DNA of 6,775 nucleotides, from NCBI GenBank assembly GCA_964384825.1, contig CAYLMM010000089.1:1-6775 (forward strand), given 5' to 3'. Both the position numbers and the translations under genes were made by a program. Origin of the DNA: CAYLMM01 sp964384825 (GTDB lineage Bacteria; Krumholzibacteriota; Krumholzibacteriia; LZORAL124-64-63). The notes under the pieces were generated by a model. It saw only the letters and a list, made by a program, of their open reading frames with translations. It had not been told where the DNA came from and ran no database searches. Shown in pieces: positions 1 through 6,400 of this stretch. Within the stretch, counting starts at the first letter, position 1. Every line of letters starts with the position of its first letter.

Positions 1-55
1 CGATCGTGCCGACGTTGATATGCTCCTTGTTCCTCTCAAACTTCTCGCGAGCCAT
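1..55 (-). CDS. tuf: Elongation factor Tu, N-terminal 18 codons only (runs off window)
   Basis: EF-Tu is the GTPase that brings aminoacyl-tRNA to the ribosomal A site. Only the first 18 codons lie in the window; they read MAREKFERNKEHINVGTI, a close match to the usual bacterial EF-Tu start MAKEKFERxKPHxNVGTI, which leads into the first GTP-binding loop just beyond the edge. The ATG start is fixed by this match and by a near-perfect Shine-Dalgarno, AAGGAGGT (minus strand, bases 71-64), 8 bases upstream. It lies 39 bases after the fusA stop on the same strand with no terminator between, so it should be co-transcribed with fusA. The position directly after fusA is the classical str-operon position of tuf. 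Nothing can be said of the GTPase or tRNA-binding domains because they are outside the window. Confidence 0.95.
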   Translation of the reverse strand, partial: MAREKFERNKEHINVGTI

Positions 56-94
56 TGCTAGCGACCTCCTTCAAGGGTGGCCTGTTCGGTTTTT

Positions 95-2179
95 TCAGGT
101 CCAGATGCCCATGTATCGCTGCGCGATTTCCTTGGCTATCTTTTCCGGCACCCGCTCGTAGCGGGAAAATTGCATCGTGTAAGAGGCCCGGCCCTGGGTC
201 AGCGACCTCACCTGCGTCGCGTAGCCGAACATCTCACTCAACGGAACCTCGGCCGTCACCACCTGCAACTCGCCCCGGGGCTCCATCTTCGCGATCCGGC
301 CGCGCTTCGAGTTCAAGTGGCCGGTCACGTCGCCCAGGTAATCGGCGGGGACGACGACCTCGACGTCCATCACCGGTTCCAGCAGAACCGGCTTCGCGGC
401 GGTGAAGGCCTTGCGCAGACCCTCGGCCGCGGCGGCCCGGAAGGCGTTTTCGGACGAGAGCTCGTCATCGAACGAGCCACCGACCAGCCGGATCTCCAGA
501 TCGACGAGAGGATATCCAGCCAGGATTCCCGCGCTGCAGGCCATCCGGCAGCTCTCCTCGATCACCGGCACCATCGCCTTCGGCACCTGCTCCGGGTCGG
601 CCTCGTTCTTGAACGAGATCCCTGCCCCCAGGGGAGCCGGAGCCACGGCCAGCTTGACATGCGCGAAAAGCGCCTTGCCGGCCGTGTTGTGCTCGAGCCG
701 GAAATCCTCGACCGCCTTCGCCGAAAGCGATTCGCGGTACGCCACCTGGGGTTTGCCCACGTTGGCCTGGACTCCGAACTCACGCTGCATCCGATCGCAG
801 AGGATCTCCAGATGCAACTCGCCCATTCCCGACATCACCGTCTGGCCGGTCTCCGGATCCTTCCGCACCTGGAAGGTCGGGTCCTCGTCGCTGAGGGCGG
901 CCAAGGCGTCGGACAACTTGTCCTGGTCCGCCTTCGATCGCGGCTCGATCGCGACGAAGATCACCGGCTCGGGGAAGAGCATCTCCTCGAGCAGGATCGG
1001 TCGGTTCTGGGCGCATAGCGTGTCGCCCGTCCGGATCTTCTTGAAACCGACTATCGCCACGATGTCGCCGGTTGCCGCTTCCTGCCTGTCCTCGCGCTTG
1101 TTGGCGTGGATCTGGAGGATGCGATTGATCCGTTCCTTCCGACCCGTATTGGCGTTCAGCACCTGGCTGCCCGCCTTGAGGACTCCGCTGTAGATCCTGA
1201 CGAAAGCCAGTCGCCCTACGTAGGAATCCGAAACTATCTTGAAGGCTATGGCGCTGAAGGGCTCTTCGTCCGAGACCGCGCGGGTCTCCTTCGCTTCGTC
1301 CTTCGGTCGCCAACCCTCCACCGGCGGCTTGTCCAACGGGCTGGGCATGAAGTCGACTATCGCGTCGAGCAGCCTCTGCACCCCGGTGTTCCGAAAAGCC
1401 GATCCGCAGAGCACGGGAACCAGATCGTTCTTCAGCGTCGCCCTGCGCAGGCCGGCCTTGAGCTGGTCGAGGGTCGGTTCCTCCTCGGCCAGGTAGAGAT
1501 CTGCGATCTCCTCGTCGACATCGGCCAGTTTCTCGAGCAGTTCCTGTCGGGCCGCCGCGGCCGCTTCGACCATGTCCGGCGGTATCTCCAGGTCGTCCCA
1601 GGTCGCTCCCAGATCTTCCGTGTGGGGCTTCCGGGTCGTCATCGTCAGCAGGTCGATCACGCTCTCGAACTGATCTCCGCCGCCGACGGGAAGCTGGATC
1701 GCCAATGGATTCGCGCCCAGCCGCTCCTTGATCATCGTCAGGACCCGCTCGAAATCGGCCCCGGGACGATCCATCTTGTTGACGAAGGCGATGCGGGGAA
1801 CGCCGTACTTGTCGGCCTGCCGCCAAACCGTCTCCGACTGGGGCTCCACACCACCGACTGCGCAAAAGACAGCGACCGCGCCGTCCAGGACCCTGAGGCT
1901 TCTTTCGACTTCGACCGTGAAGTCGACGTGCCCCGGAGTGTCGATGATGTTGATGCGATGATCCCGCCAATGGCAGGTCGTCGCCGCGGCCGTGATCGTT
2001 ATGCCGCGCTCCCGCTCCTGATCCATCCAGTCCATCTGCGATGAACCGACATGAACCTCGCCCGGTATGTGGATCCGGCCGGTGTAATAAAGGATCCGCT
2101 CGGTAGTTGTCGTCTTACCGGCGTCGATGTGGGCCATGATTCCGATGTTCCGGAACCTATCCAACTTCACCTGACCCAC
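95..2179 (-). CDS. fusA: Elongation factor G with an atypical domain IV tip
   Basis: EF-G is the cytosolic GTPase that drives tRNA-mRNA translocation and, with RRF, ribosome recycling. With the GTG start chosen here the protein has 694 residues, normal for the family. The G domain shows AHIDAGKT (16-23), RGITI (58-62), DTPGH with catalytic His84 (80-84), NKMD (134-137) and GSAF (259-262). GMGELHLE (451-458) marks domain III and AEVPLSEMFGYAT (643-655) marks domain V. Start: GTG at 2179 has GAGGAG seven bases upstream and puts nine residues before RNIGI, as in other EF-Gs; a GTG three codons later is the main alternative, and an upstream TTG (2215) is unlikely. Odd points: the domain IV tip loops lack the family signatures. 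QSGGxGQYGHV is replaced by NTAGKALFAHV (498-508), and the YHEVDSSE loop is FDDELSSE (570-577). Switch I has HVGSSQ where H(E/D)GAAT is usual. The frame is intact through these regions. Identity as EF-G is certain; subclass is not. Confidence 0.97.
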   Translation of the reverse strand: MGQVKLDRFRNIGIMAHIDAGKTTTTERILYYTGRIHIPGEVHVGSSQMDWMDQERERGITITAAATTCHWRDHRINIIDTPGHVDFTVEVERSLRVLDGAVAVFCAVGGVEPQSETVWRQADKYGVPRIAFVNKMDRPGADFERVLTMIKERLGANPLAIQLPVGGGDQFESVIDLLTMTTRKPHTEDLGATWDDLEIPPDMVEAAAAARQELLEKLADVDEEIADLYLAEEEPTLDQLKAGLRRATLKNDLVPVLCGSAFRNTGVQRLLDAIVDFMPSPLDKPPVEGWRPKDEAKETRAVSDEEPFSAIAFKIVSDSYVGRLAFVRIYSGVLKAGSQVLNANTGRKERINRILQIHANKREDRQEAATGDIVAIVGFKKIRTGDTLCAQNRPILLEEMLFPEPVIFVAIEPRSKADQDKLSDALAALSDEDPTFQVRKDPETGQTVMSGMGELHLEILCDRMQREFGVQANVGKPQVAYRESLSAKAVEDFRLEHNTAGKALFAHVKLAVAPAPLGAGISFKNEADPEQVPKAMVPVIEESCRMACSAGILAGYPLVDLEIRLVGGSFDDELSSENAFRAAAAEGLRKAFTAAKPVLLEPVMDVEVVVPADYLGDVTGHLNSKRGRIAKMEPRGELQVVTAEVPLSEMFGYATQVRSLTQGRASYTMQFSRYERVPEKIAKEIAQRYMGIWT

Positions 2180-2186
2180 CTGCGGA

Positions 2187-2192
2187 CTCCTC
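2187..2192 (-). promoter_or_regulatory. Shine-Dalgarno of fusA
   Basis: GAGGAG on the minus strand, seven bases before the GTG at 2179. It decides the fusA start: the longer reading frame from TTG at 2215 would put this ribosome-binding site inside the coding sequence and add 12 residues with no family counterpart. Confidence 0.75.
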
Positions 2193-2227
2193 ACACCCGA
2201 ACCGCATCGAGGCAACGCGCACAGTGT

Positions 2228-2239
2228 TCCTTTAAAGGA
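2228..2239. repeat. 12-base perfect palindrome TCCTTTAAAGGA
   Basis: TCCTTTAAAGGA reads the same on both strands and sits about 49 bases upstream of the fusA start. With no loop it cannot form a stable simple RNA hairpin, so if functional it is more likely a DNA-level site for a dimeric protein. It may be chance: a single short palindrome in a 168-base AT-richer gap is weak evidence. Confidence 0.35.
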
Positions 2240-2263
2240 CCTGTCCGTCGTTTTGGCCTCAAC

Positions 2264-2281
2264 TCCCGCTCTCCGGCGGGA
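2264..2281 (-). promoter_or_regulatory. Stem-loop in rpsG-fusA spacer
   Basis: On the minus strand TCCCGC, loop CGGAGA, GCGGGA: a perfect 6-bp, mostly GC stem with a 6-base loop. It is followed by GTTGAGG and not by a T-run, so it is not an intrinsic terminator. It lies about 65 bases after the rpsG stop and about 85 bases before the fusA start. Possible roles are mRNA stability or processing, or a protein-binding element; S7 is the known translational regulator of the E. coli str operon, but there it acts in the rpsL-rpsG gap. Confidence 0.45.
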
Positions 2282-2347
2282 CCACGGGCTATTCGATTTT
2301 TCAAGCTCCGTCTCGAAACAAGCGCTGCAGTCAAACGAGAGGGACCA

Positions 2348-2818
2348 TTACCACCGGCAGTGGGCGAACGCCTTGTTCGCATCAGCCATTCGGTGAGTGT
2401 CTTCGCGCTTCTTGATAGACGGTCCTTCGTTTTTGCTCGCCAAGGCGAGCTCGGCGGCCAACCGCTCTGAGAACGTGTGCTCCGGGCGACTGCGGGAGAA
2501 CCCGATCAGCCACCGCATGGCGAGCATCATCCGTCGCTCGGGCCGCACTTCGACGGGCACCTGGTAGGTGGCGCCGCCGATACGCCTGGATTTGACCTCC
2601 AGGCTGGGACGGGTGTTGTTGAGAGCGGTGCGGAACACCTCGATGCCCTCTTGACCCGTTTTTTCCTTGATGATATCAAAAGCCCTGTAGACCATCCGCT
2701 CCGCTAGGCTCTTCTTCCCCTCGGACATGACGTAATGAATGAACTTCGATACGACAACGTCGTTATAACGGGAATCTGGAGTGAGTGGGCGCCTTTCGGG
2801 CCGTCTCCGCCTGGCCAT
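2348..2818 (-). CDS. rpsG: 30S ribosomal protein S7
   Basis: S7 is a primary 16S rRNA-binding protein that nucleates the 30S head near the E and P sites. The product is 156 residues, the standard length for the shorter bacterial S7 form. Recognisable parts are a basic N-terminus (MARRRRPERR), EVKSRRIGGATYQVPVEVRP (74-93) forming the conserved beta-hairpin arm, MRWLI (101-105), and the C-terminal signature KKREDTHRMADANKAFAHCRW, whose usual form ends AFAHYRW, so Cys replaces the common Tyr at residue 154. The ATG is supported by GGAGG seven bases upstream (2830-2826). It follows rpsL by 28 bases and precedes fusA by 168 bases. In E. coli S7 represses str-operon translation by binding a roughly 100-nt rpsL-rpsG spacer; the 28-base spacer here is too short for that structure, so such control would have to act elsewhere. 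Confidence 0.98.
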   Translation of the reverse strand: MARRRRPERRPLTPDSRYNDVVVSKFIHYVMSEGKKSLAERMVYRAFDIIKEKTGQEGIEVFRTALNNTRPSLEVKSRRIGGATYQVPVEVRPERRMMLAMRWLIGFSRSRPEHTFSERLAAELALASKNEGPSIKKREDTHRMADANKAFAHCRW

Positions 2819-2846
2819 TTCTTATCCTCCAACCTATGCGAATGAT

Positions 2847-3221
2847 CTAGGCCTTGGGTCGCTTGACGCCGTACTTCGAGCGTCCTTGCCGGCGGGAATC
2901 GACGCCTGAGGCGTCCTGGGTCCCGCGCACGATATGATAGCGAACGCCCGGCAGGTCCTTCACGCGACCGCCGCGCACGAGCACGATGCTGTGCTCCTGC
3001 AGATTATGACCCTCGCCCGGGATGTAGGCCGTGACCTCGATGCCGTTGGTCAGGCGGACACGGGCGATCTTGCGCAGAGCCGAGTTCGGCTTCTTGGGGG
3101 TCTGCGTGTAGACACGCGTGCAGACACCCTTGCGCTGGGGACAATCCTGCAGGGCCGGACTCTTGCTCTTCTCGCGAACCGGCTTACGGCCCTTGCGTAC
3201 TAATTGGTTCAGGGTCGGCAC
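2847..3221 (-). CDS. rpsL: 30S ribosomal protein S12
   Basis: S12 sits at the 30S decoding centre and contributes to codon-anticodon proofreading. At 124 residues it matches E. coli S12 in length and aligns without gaps. The loop TPKKPNSALRK (41-51) and GGRVKDLPGVRYH (84-96) are the two streptomycin-determining loops. Both key lysines, Lys43 and Lys88 (42 and 87 without Met), are present, so the sequence is of the wild-type, streptomycin-sensitive form. Asp89 is the residue beta-methylthiolated by RimO in E. coli. The start is GTG, chosen because MPTLNQLVRKG matches the family N-terminus exactly; AGGGAG lies nine bases upstream. It is the first gene after the probable promoter at 3319-3345 and so likely heads the str transcription unit. 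The stop is TAG. Confidence 0.98.
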   Translation of the reverse strand: MPTLNQLVRKGRKPVREKSKSPALQDCPQRKGVCTRVYTQTPKKPNSALRKIARVRLTNGIEVTAYIPGEGHNLQEHSIVLVRGGRVKDLPGVRYHIVRGTQDASGVDSRRQGRSKYGVKRPKA

Positions 3222-3245
3222 TTTTCGTATCTCCCTCTAAACTCG

Positions 3246-3260
3246 CCGGCTGATTGCCGG
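3246..3260 (-). promoter_or_regulatory. rpsL leader stem-loop 2
   Basis: On the minus strand CCGGC, loop AATCA, GCCGG: a perfect 5-bp GC stem with a 5-base loop, ending 24 bases before the rpsL GTG and ten bases before the Shine-Dalgarno. It is close enough to the ribosome-binding site to influence initiation. No T-run follows it, so it is not a terminator. Confidence 0.45.
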
Positions 3261-3276
3261 AAACTGACGAACCAAC

Positions 3277-3309
3277 CTGTCCGAAAGACACACTCGCCCT
3301 TACGGACAG
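3277..3309 (-). promoter_or_regulatory. rpsL leader stem-loop 1
   Basis: On the minus strand CTGTCCG (3309-3303) pairs perfectly with CGGACAG (3283-3277). Inside it a T-T mismatch is followed by three further pairs (AAG/CTT), leaving an 11-base loop. It begins almost at the expected transcription start of the rpsL promoter, so the mRNA would carry a 5'-terminal hairpin. Such structures can protect mRNA from 5'-end decay or bind a ribosomal protein. The function is inferred; the pairing is visible. Confidence 0.5.
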
Positions 3310-3318
3310 AAAGAAAAG

Positions 3319-3345
3319 ACTATACTCGGCCCCCCGCATTGTCAA
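3319..3345 (-). promoter_or_regulatory. Probable sigma70-type promoter of the rpsL-rpsG-fusA-tuf unit
   Basis: On the minus strand a consensus -35 TTGACA (3345-3340) is followed 15 bases later by TATAGT (3324-3319), a five-of-six match to the -10 box. The 15-base spacer is shorter than the usual 17; TAGTCT two bases further on would give 17 but matches less well. The spacer is GC-rich. Transcription would start near 3310-3313, giving a leader of about 90 bases before rpsL. The position, in the rpoC-rpsL gap, is where a str-operon promoter is expected. Confidence 0.6.
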
Positions 3346-3355
3346 GGAATCCTTG
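3343..3355. repeat. Inverted repeat CAAGG-N3-CCTTG overlapping the -35 box
   Basis: CAAGG AAT CCTTG on the plus strand is a 5-bp inverted repeat with a 3-base centre. Its plus-strand left arm overlaps the -35 element of the rpsL promoter by three bases. Its position would suit an operator, but 5-bp arms are short and it may be chance. Confidence 0.3.
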
Positions 3356-3357
3356 GC

Positions 3358-3373
3358 AAAAAGCGGGTTCCGC
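3358..3373 (-). terminator. Weak intrinsic-terminator-like hairpin after rpoC
   Basis: On the minus strand GCGG, loop AAC, CCGC, then TTTTT. The stem is all GC but only 4 bp, and the T-run is five bases, so it is at best a weak terminator or attenuator. It lies 29 bases beyond the rpoC stop and just upstream of the rpsL promoter, a sensible place to separate the rpoBC unit from the str unit while allowing read-through. Confidence 0.35.
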
Positions 3374-3395
3374 AGGCAGCTTACGCCCACGGAGA

Positions 3396-3410
3396 GGGGG
3401 ATCAGCCCCC
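3396..3410 (-). promoter_or_regulatory. GC hairpin enclosing the rpoC stop codon
   Basis: The minus strand reads GGGGG CTGAT CCCCC: a 5-bp all-GC stem whose loop contains the TGA stop of rpoC. The G run is actually seven long (3412-3406), so several registers are possible. No T-run follows directly. It could stabilise the rpoC mRNA end or slow termination; the role is inferred. Confidence 0.4.
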
Positions 3411-6400
3411 CCGGACGTCTCCGGCGTCTCCGCGCTCGGCGTCCGCCTCGACATCCGCCGCCTGCTGGACGGCCAATTCGAGAGCATCGAGGGCCTCGAG
3501 AATGGAGTCGTCCTCCTGGTTCTCGACCGGCTCGTCCACCGCAAGCGTGTTGTACTTCGGCAGACCGGTACCGGCAGAGATGAGATGCCCCATGATCACA
3601 TTTTCCTTGAGACTACGCAGTTCATCGCGCTTGCCGCGGGTCGCGGCATCGGTCAGGACCCGCGTGGTCTCCTGGAAACTGGCGGCGCTGATGAAGCTGT
3701 CGGTGCCCAGGCTCGCCTTGGTGATTCCCAGCAGCAGGGGATCGAAGGTGGCGGGCTCGAGCAGCGGCTCGCCCTTCTGGCGCAGCTCCATGTTCTTGCG
3801 CCCGATCTCGGCATTCTCCCCTTCGACGACCCTCCGAGGGGCCTGATCGCCCTCCAGCAGGGTCGTGTCTCCGGAGTTGAGGATCAGGACCTTCTGCAGC
3901 ATCCGGGATACGATGACCTCGATATGCTTGTCGTTGATCTTCACTCCCTGGAGGCGGTAGACCTCCTGGATGGCGTTCACGAGATAGCTCTGGACCGCGT
4001 CGACGCCCTTGATGGACAGGATGTCCATGGGGTTGACCGGTCCCTCGGTCAGCCGATCGCCGGCCAGCACCCGCTCACCCTCGTAGGTGCGCACGTGCTT
4101 GCCGTGAGGCACAAGGTACTCACCTTCCTGGCCTTTGTCTCCGACGACCACTACCCGCCTCAGGCCGCGGGTAGTGCCGCGGAACTGGACGACGCCGTCG
4201 ATCTCGGTGACCACCGCCGCGTCACGCGGACGCCGGGCCTCGAAGAGCTCGGCGACTCGAGGCAGACCACCGGTGATATCACCGGTCTGGGTGACCTCGC
4301 GGGGGATCTTGGCCAGCTTGGCGCCGACGATGACCTCGTCGCCGTCGTGGACGAGCAGGAACGCCCCGGTCGGGACGATGTACTCGGCCAGCTTCCGGCG
4401 CGACTTGGCGGAGATGATGCGGATGGCCGGGTGGATCGACTTGTCGGTCGGCTCCTTGACCACCGGCTGCTTGAGCCGGGTCTTCTCATCCAGCTCCACC
4501 GCCAACGACACGCCGTCGATGATATCCACGTACTCGACGATTCCGACCTTCTCCGAAAGGATGAAGTCGGAATAGGGATCCCACTCGAAGATGGAATCGC
4601 CCTGCTTCACCTTCTGGCCGTCCTTGACCATCACCCTGGCGCCGTAGGGCACCGTCATATGACTGCGGGTGATGCCGGAGTCGAGGATCAACTGCATCTC
4701 GCCCTTGCGGCTGATGGCGACCTTGCCGCCCTCGGGATCGTTGACCAGCTGCACCCCGTTGAAGACGATCTTGCCCGTCGCGGCCGCCGACTTGACGTTC
4801 TGCTCGGCGATGCGGCTGGCGGTGCCGCCGATATGGAAGGTTCGCAGCGTCAACTGCGTACCGGGCTCGCCGATGGACTGGGCGGCCATGACGCCGACCG
4901 GCTCGCCGATGTCGACCAGCTTGTCCTCGGCCAGGTTGTAGCCGTAGCAAAGCGCGCAGACGCCGCGCTTGGAACGGCAGCTGAGTATCGAGCGGATCAT
5001 CAGGGTCTCGATGCCCGAGTCCTCGATGCGCTGGGACAGCCCCTCGTCGATCAGGGTGCCCGACTCGCAGATCATCTCGCCCCGCTCGTCGAGGACGTCC
5101 TCGGCGGTGGTGCGGCCGACGATCCGGTCGCGCAGCGGCTCGATGGTCTTCTCGCCCTCCTTCAAGGCGGCGATCTCGATTCCCATCAGCGTGCCGCAGT
5201 CATGCTCCGTGATGACGATGTCCTGGGAAACGTCGACCAGACGCCGCGTGAGATAACCGGCGTCGGCGGTCTTCAGGGCGGTATCGGCCAGACCCTTGCG
5301 GGCGCCGTGAGTCGAGATGAAGTACTCGAGCACCGACAGACCCTCGCGGAAGTTGGAGAGGATCGGCTGCTCGATGATTTCACCGAAACCGCCGGTCACC
5401 TTCTTCTGCGGCTTGGCCATCAGACCACGCATGCCGGCCAGCTGCTTCACCTGGTCGGCGGAGCCGCGGGCGCCGGAAGCGTTCATCATGTAGACCGAGT
5501 TGAAGCCCTGGTCGTCCTGCGCCAGGTTTTCGAACATCCGGTCACGCACCTCGTCGGATACGTGGGTCCAGAGATCGATCACCTTGTTGTAGCGCTCACG
5601 GTTGGTGATGACGCCCTTGCGGTGCTGGCTGACGATGGCGTCGACCTTCTTCTGGGCCTCGGCGATGATGCCGGCCTTCTCATCCGGGATCAGGATGTCG
5701 TCGATGCCGATTGTCAGTCCCGCCTCGGTGGCGTGATAGAATCCCAGTTCCTTGAGCCGGTCGAGGAACAGCATGCATCTCGTCACGCCGAAGCGCTTGT
5801 GCACCTTGCCCACGATCTTCGCCAGCGCCTTCTTGTTCAGCGGCTCGTTCACGTAGTCCATCTCCGGCGGCAGGATCTCGTTGAAGAGGATCCGGCCGAC
5901 GGTGGTCACGCGGATGCAGTCGGGGAAGCGCACCTTGACCAGCGAATGCTTCTCGATCAGTCCCGCAGTCAGAGCGGCCAGGGCGTCCCCGGGATCGGAG
6001 AAGGCCTTGCCCTCGCCCTTGGCCCCGGGGCGGTCGAGGGTCAGGTAATAGCATCCCAGCACCATGTCCTGCGAGGGAGTGGCGATGGGCGAACCGCTGG
6101 CCGGCGACAGGATGTTGTTCGGCGACAGCATCAGCAGCCGGGCCTCGATCTGGGCCTCGTAGCCCAGAGGCACGTGCACCGCCATCTGGTCACCGTCGAA
6201 GTCGGCGTTGAACGCCGAGCAGACCAGGGGATGGATGCGGATGGCCTTGCCCTCGACCAGGACCGGCTCGAAGGCCTGGATACCCAGCCTATGCAGCGTC
6301 GGGGCGCGGTTCAGCAGGACCGGGTGGTCCTTGATGATCTCTTCGAGGATGTCCCAGACCTCGGGGCGCTCCTGCTCGACGAGCTTCTTGGCGCTCTTGA

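Larger units (their letters stand above)
2180..2347 (-). other. rpsG-fusA intergenic region, probable leader of fusA
   Basis: This is a 168-base gap inside an otherwise tight operon. It is somewhat richer in A+T than the flanking genes. In transcription order it contains a weak inverted repeat (TCTCG/CGAGA, arms at 2336-2340 and 2311-2315), a 6-bp GC-rich hairpin (2264-2281), a 12-base perfect palindrome (2228-2239) and the fusA Shine-Dalgarno. I see no convincing -35/-10 pair and no small open reading frame with a good ribosome-binding site. It could be a translational control region, an mRNA processing site or spacer; the sequence does not decide. Confidence 0.5.

Noticed and set aside
56..94. 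Terminator between fusA and tuf, suggested by a run of A on the minus strand
   Set aside because: The run is A, not T, in the direction of transcription, and no stem precedes it; the space holds only the tuf Shine-Dalgarno.
77..1018. Plus-strand 313-residue open frame opposite fusA
   Set aside because: It lies antisense to an intact fusA, has the Arg/His/Leu-rich look of a high-GC shadow frame and matches no family I know.
780..1970. Minus-strand 396-residue frame overlapping fusA
   Set aside because: An out-of-frame reading of fusA, very rich in Arg, Gly and Asp; the EF-G frame has all the conserved motifs.
1106..2044. Plus-strand 312-residue open frame opposite fusA
   Set aside because: Antisense shadow of a conserved gene in high-GC DNA; no domain or motif is recognisable.
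2180..2215. Longer EF-G reading frame starting at TTG 2215
   Set aside because: It adds 12 residues (12 codons, MPRCGSGVRSPQ if TTG initiates) with no EF-G counterpart and would place the strong GAGGAG ribosome-binding site inside the gene.
2276..2304. TTGAAA as a -35 box for a fusA promoter
   Set aside because: The hexamer 17 bases downstream is TCCCGC, nothing like a -10 box, and no better pair is visible in the gap.
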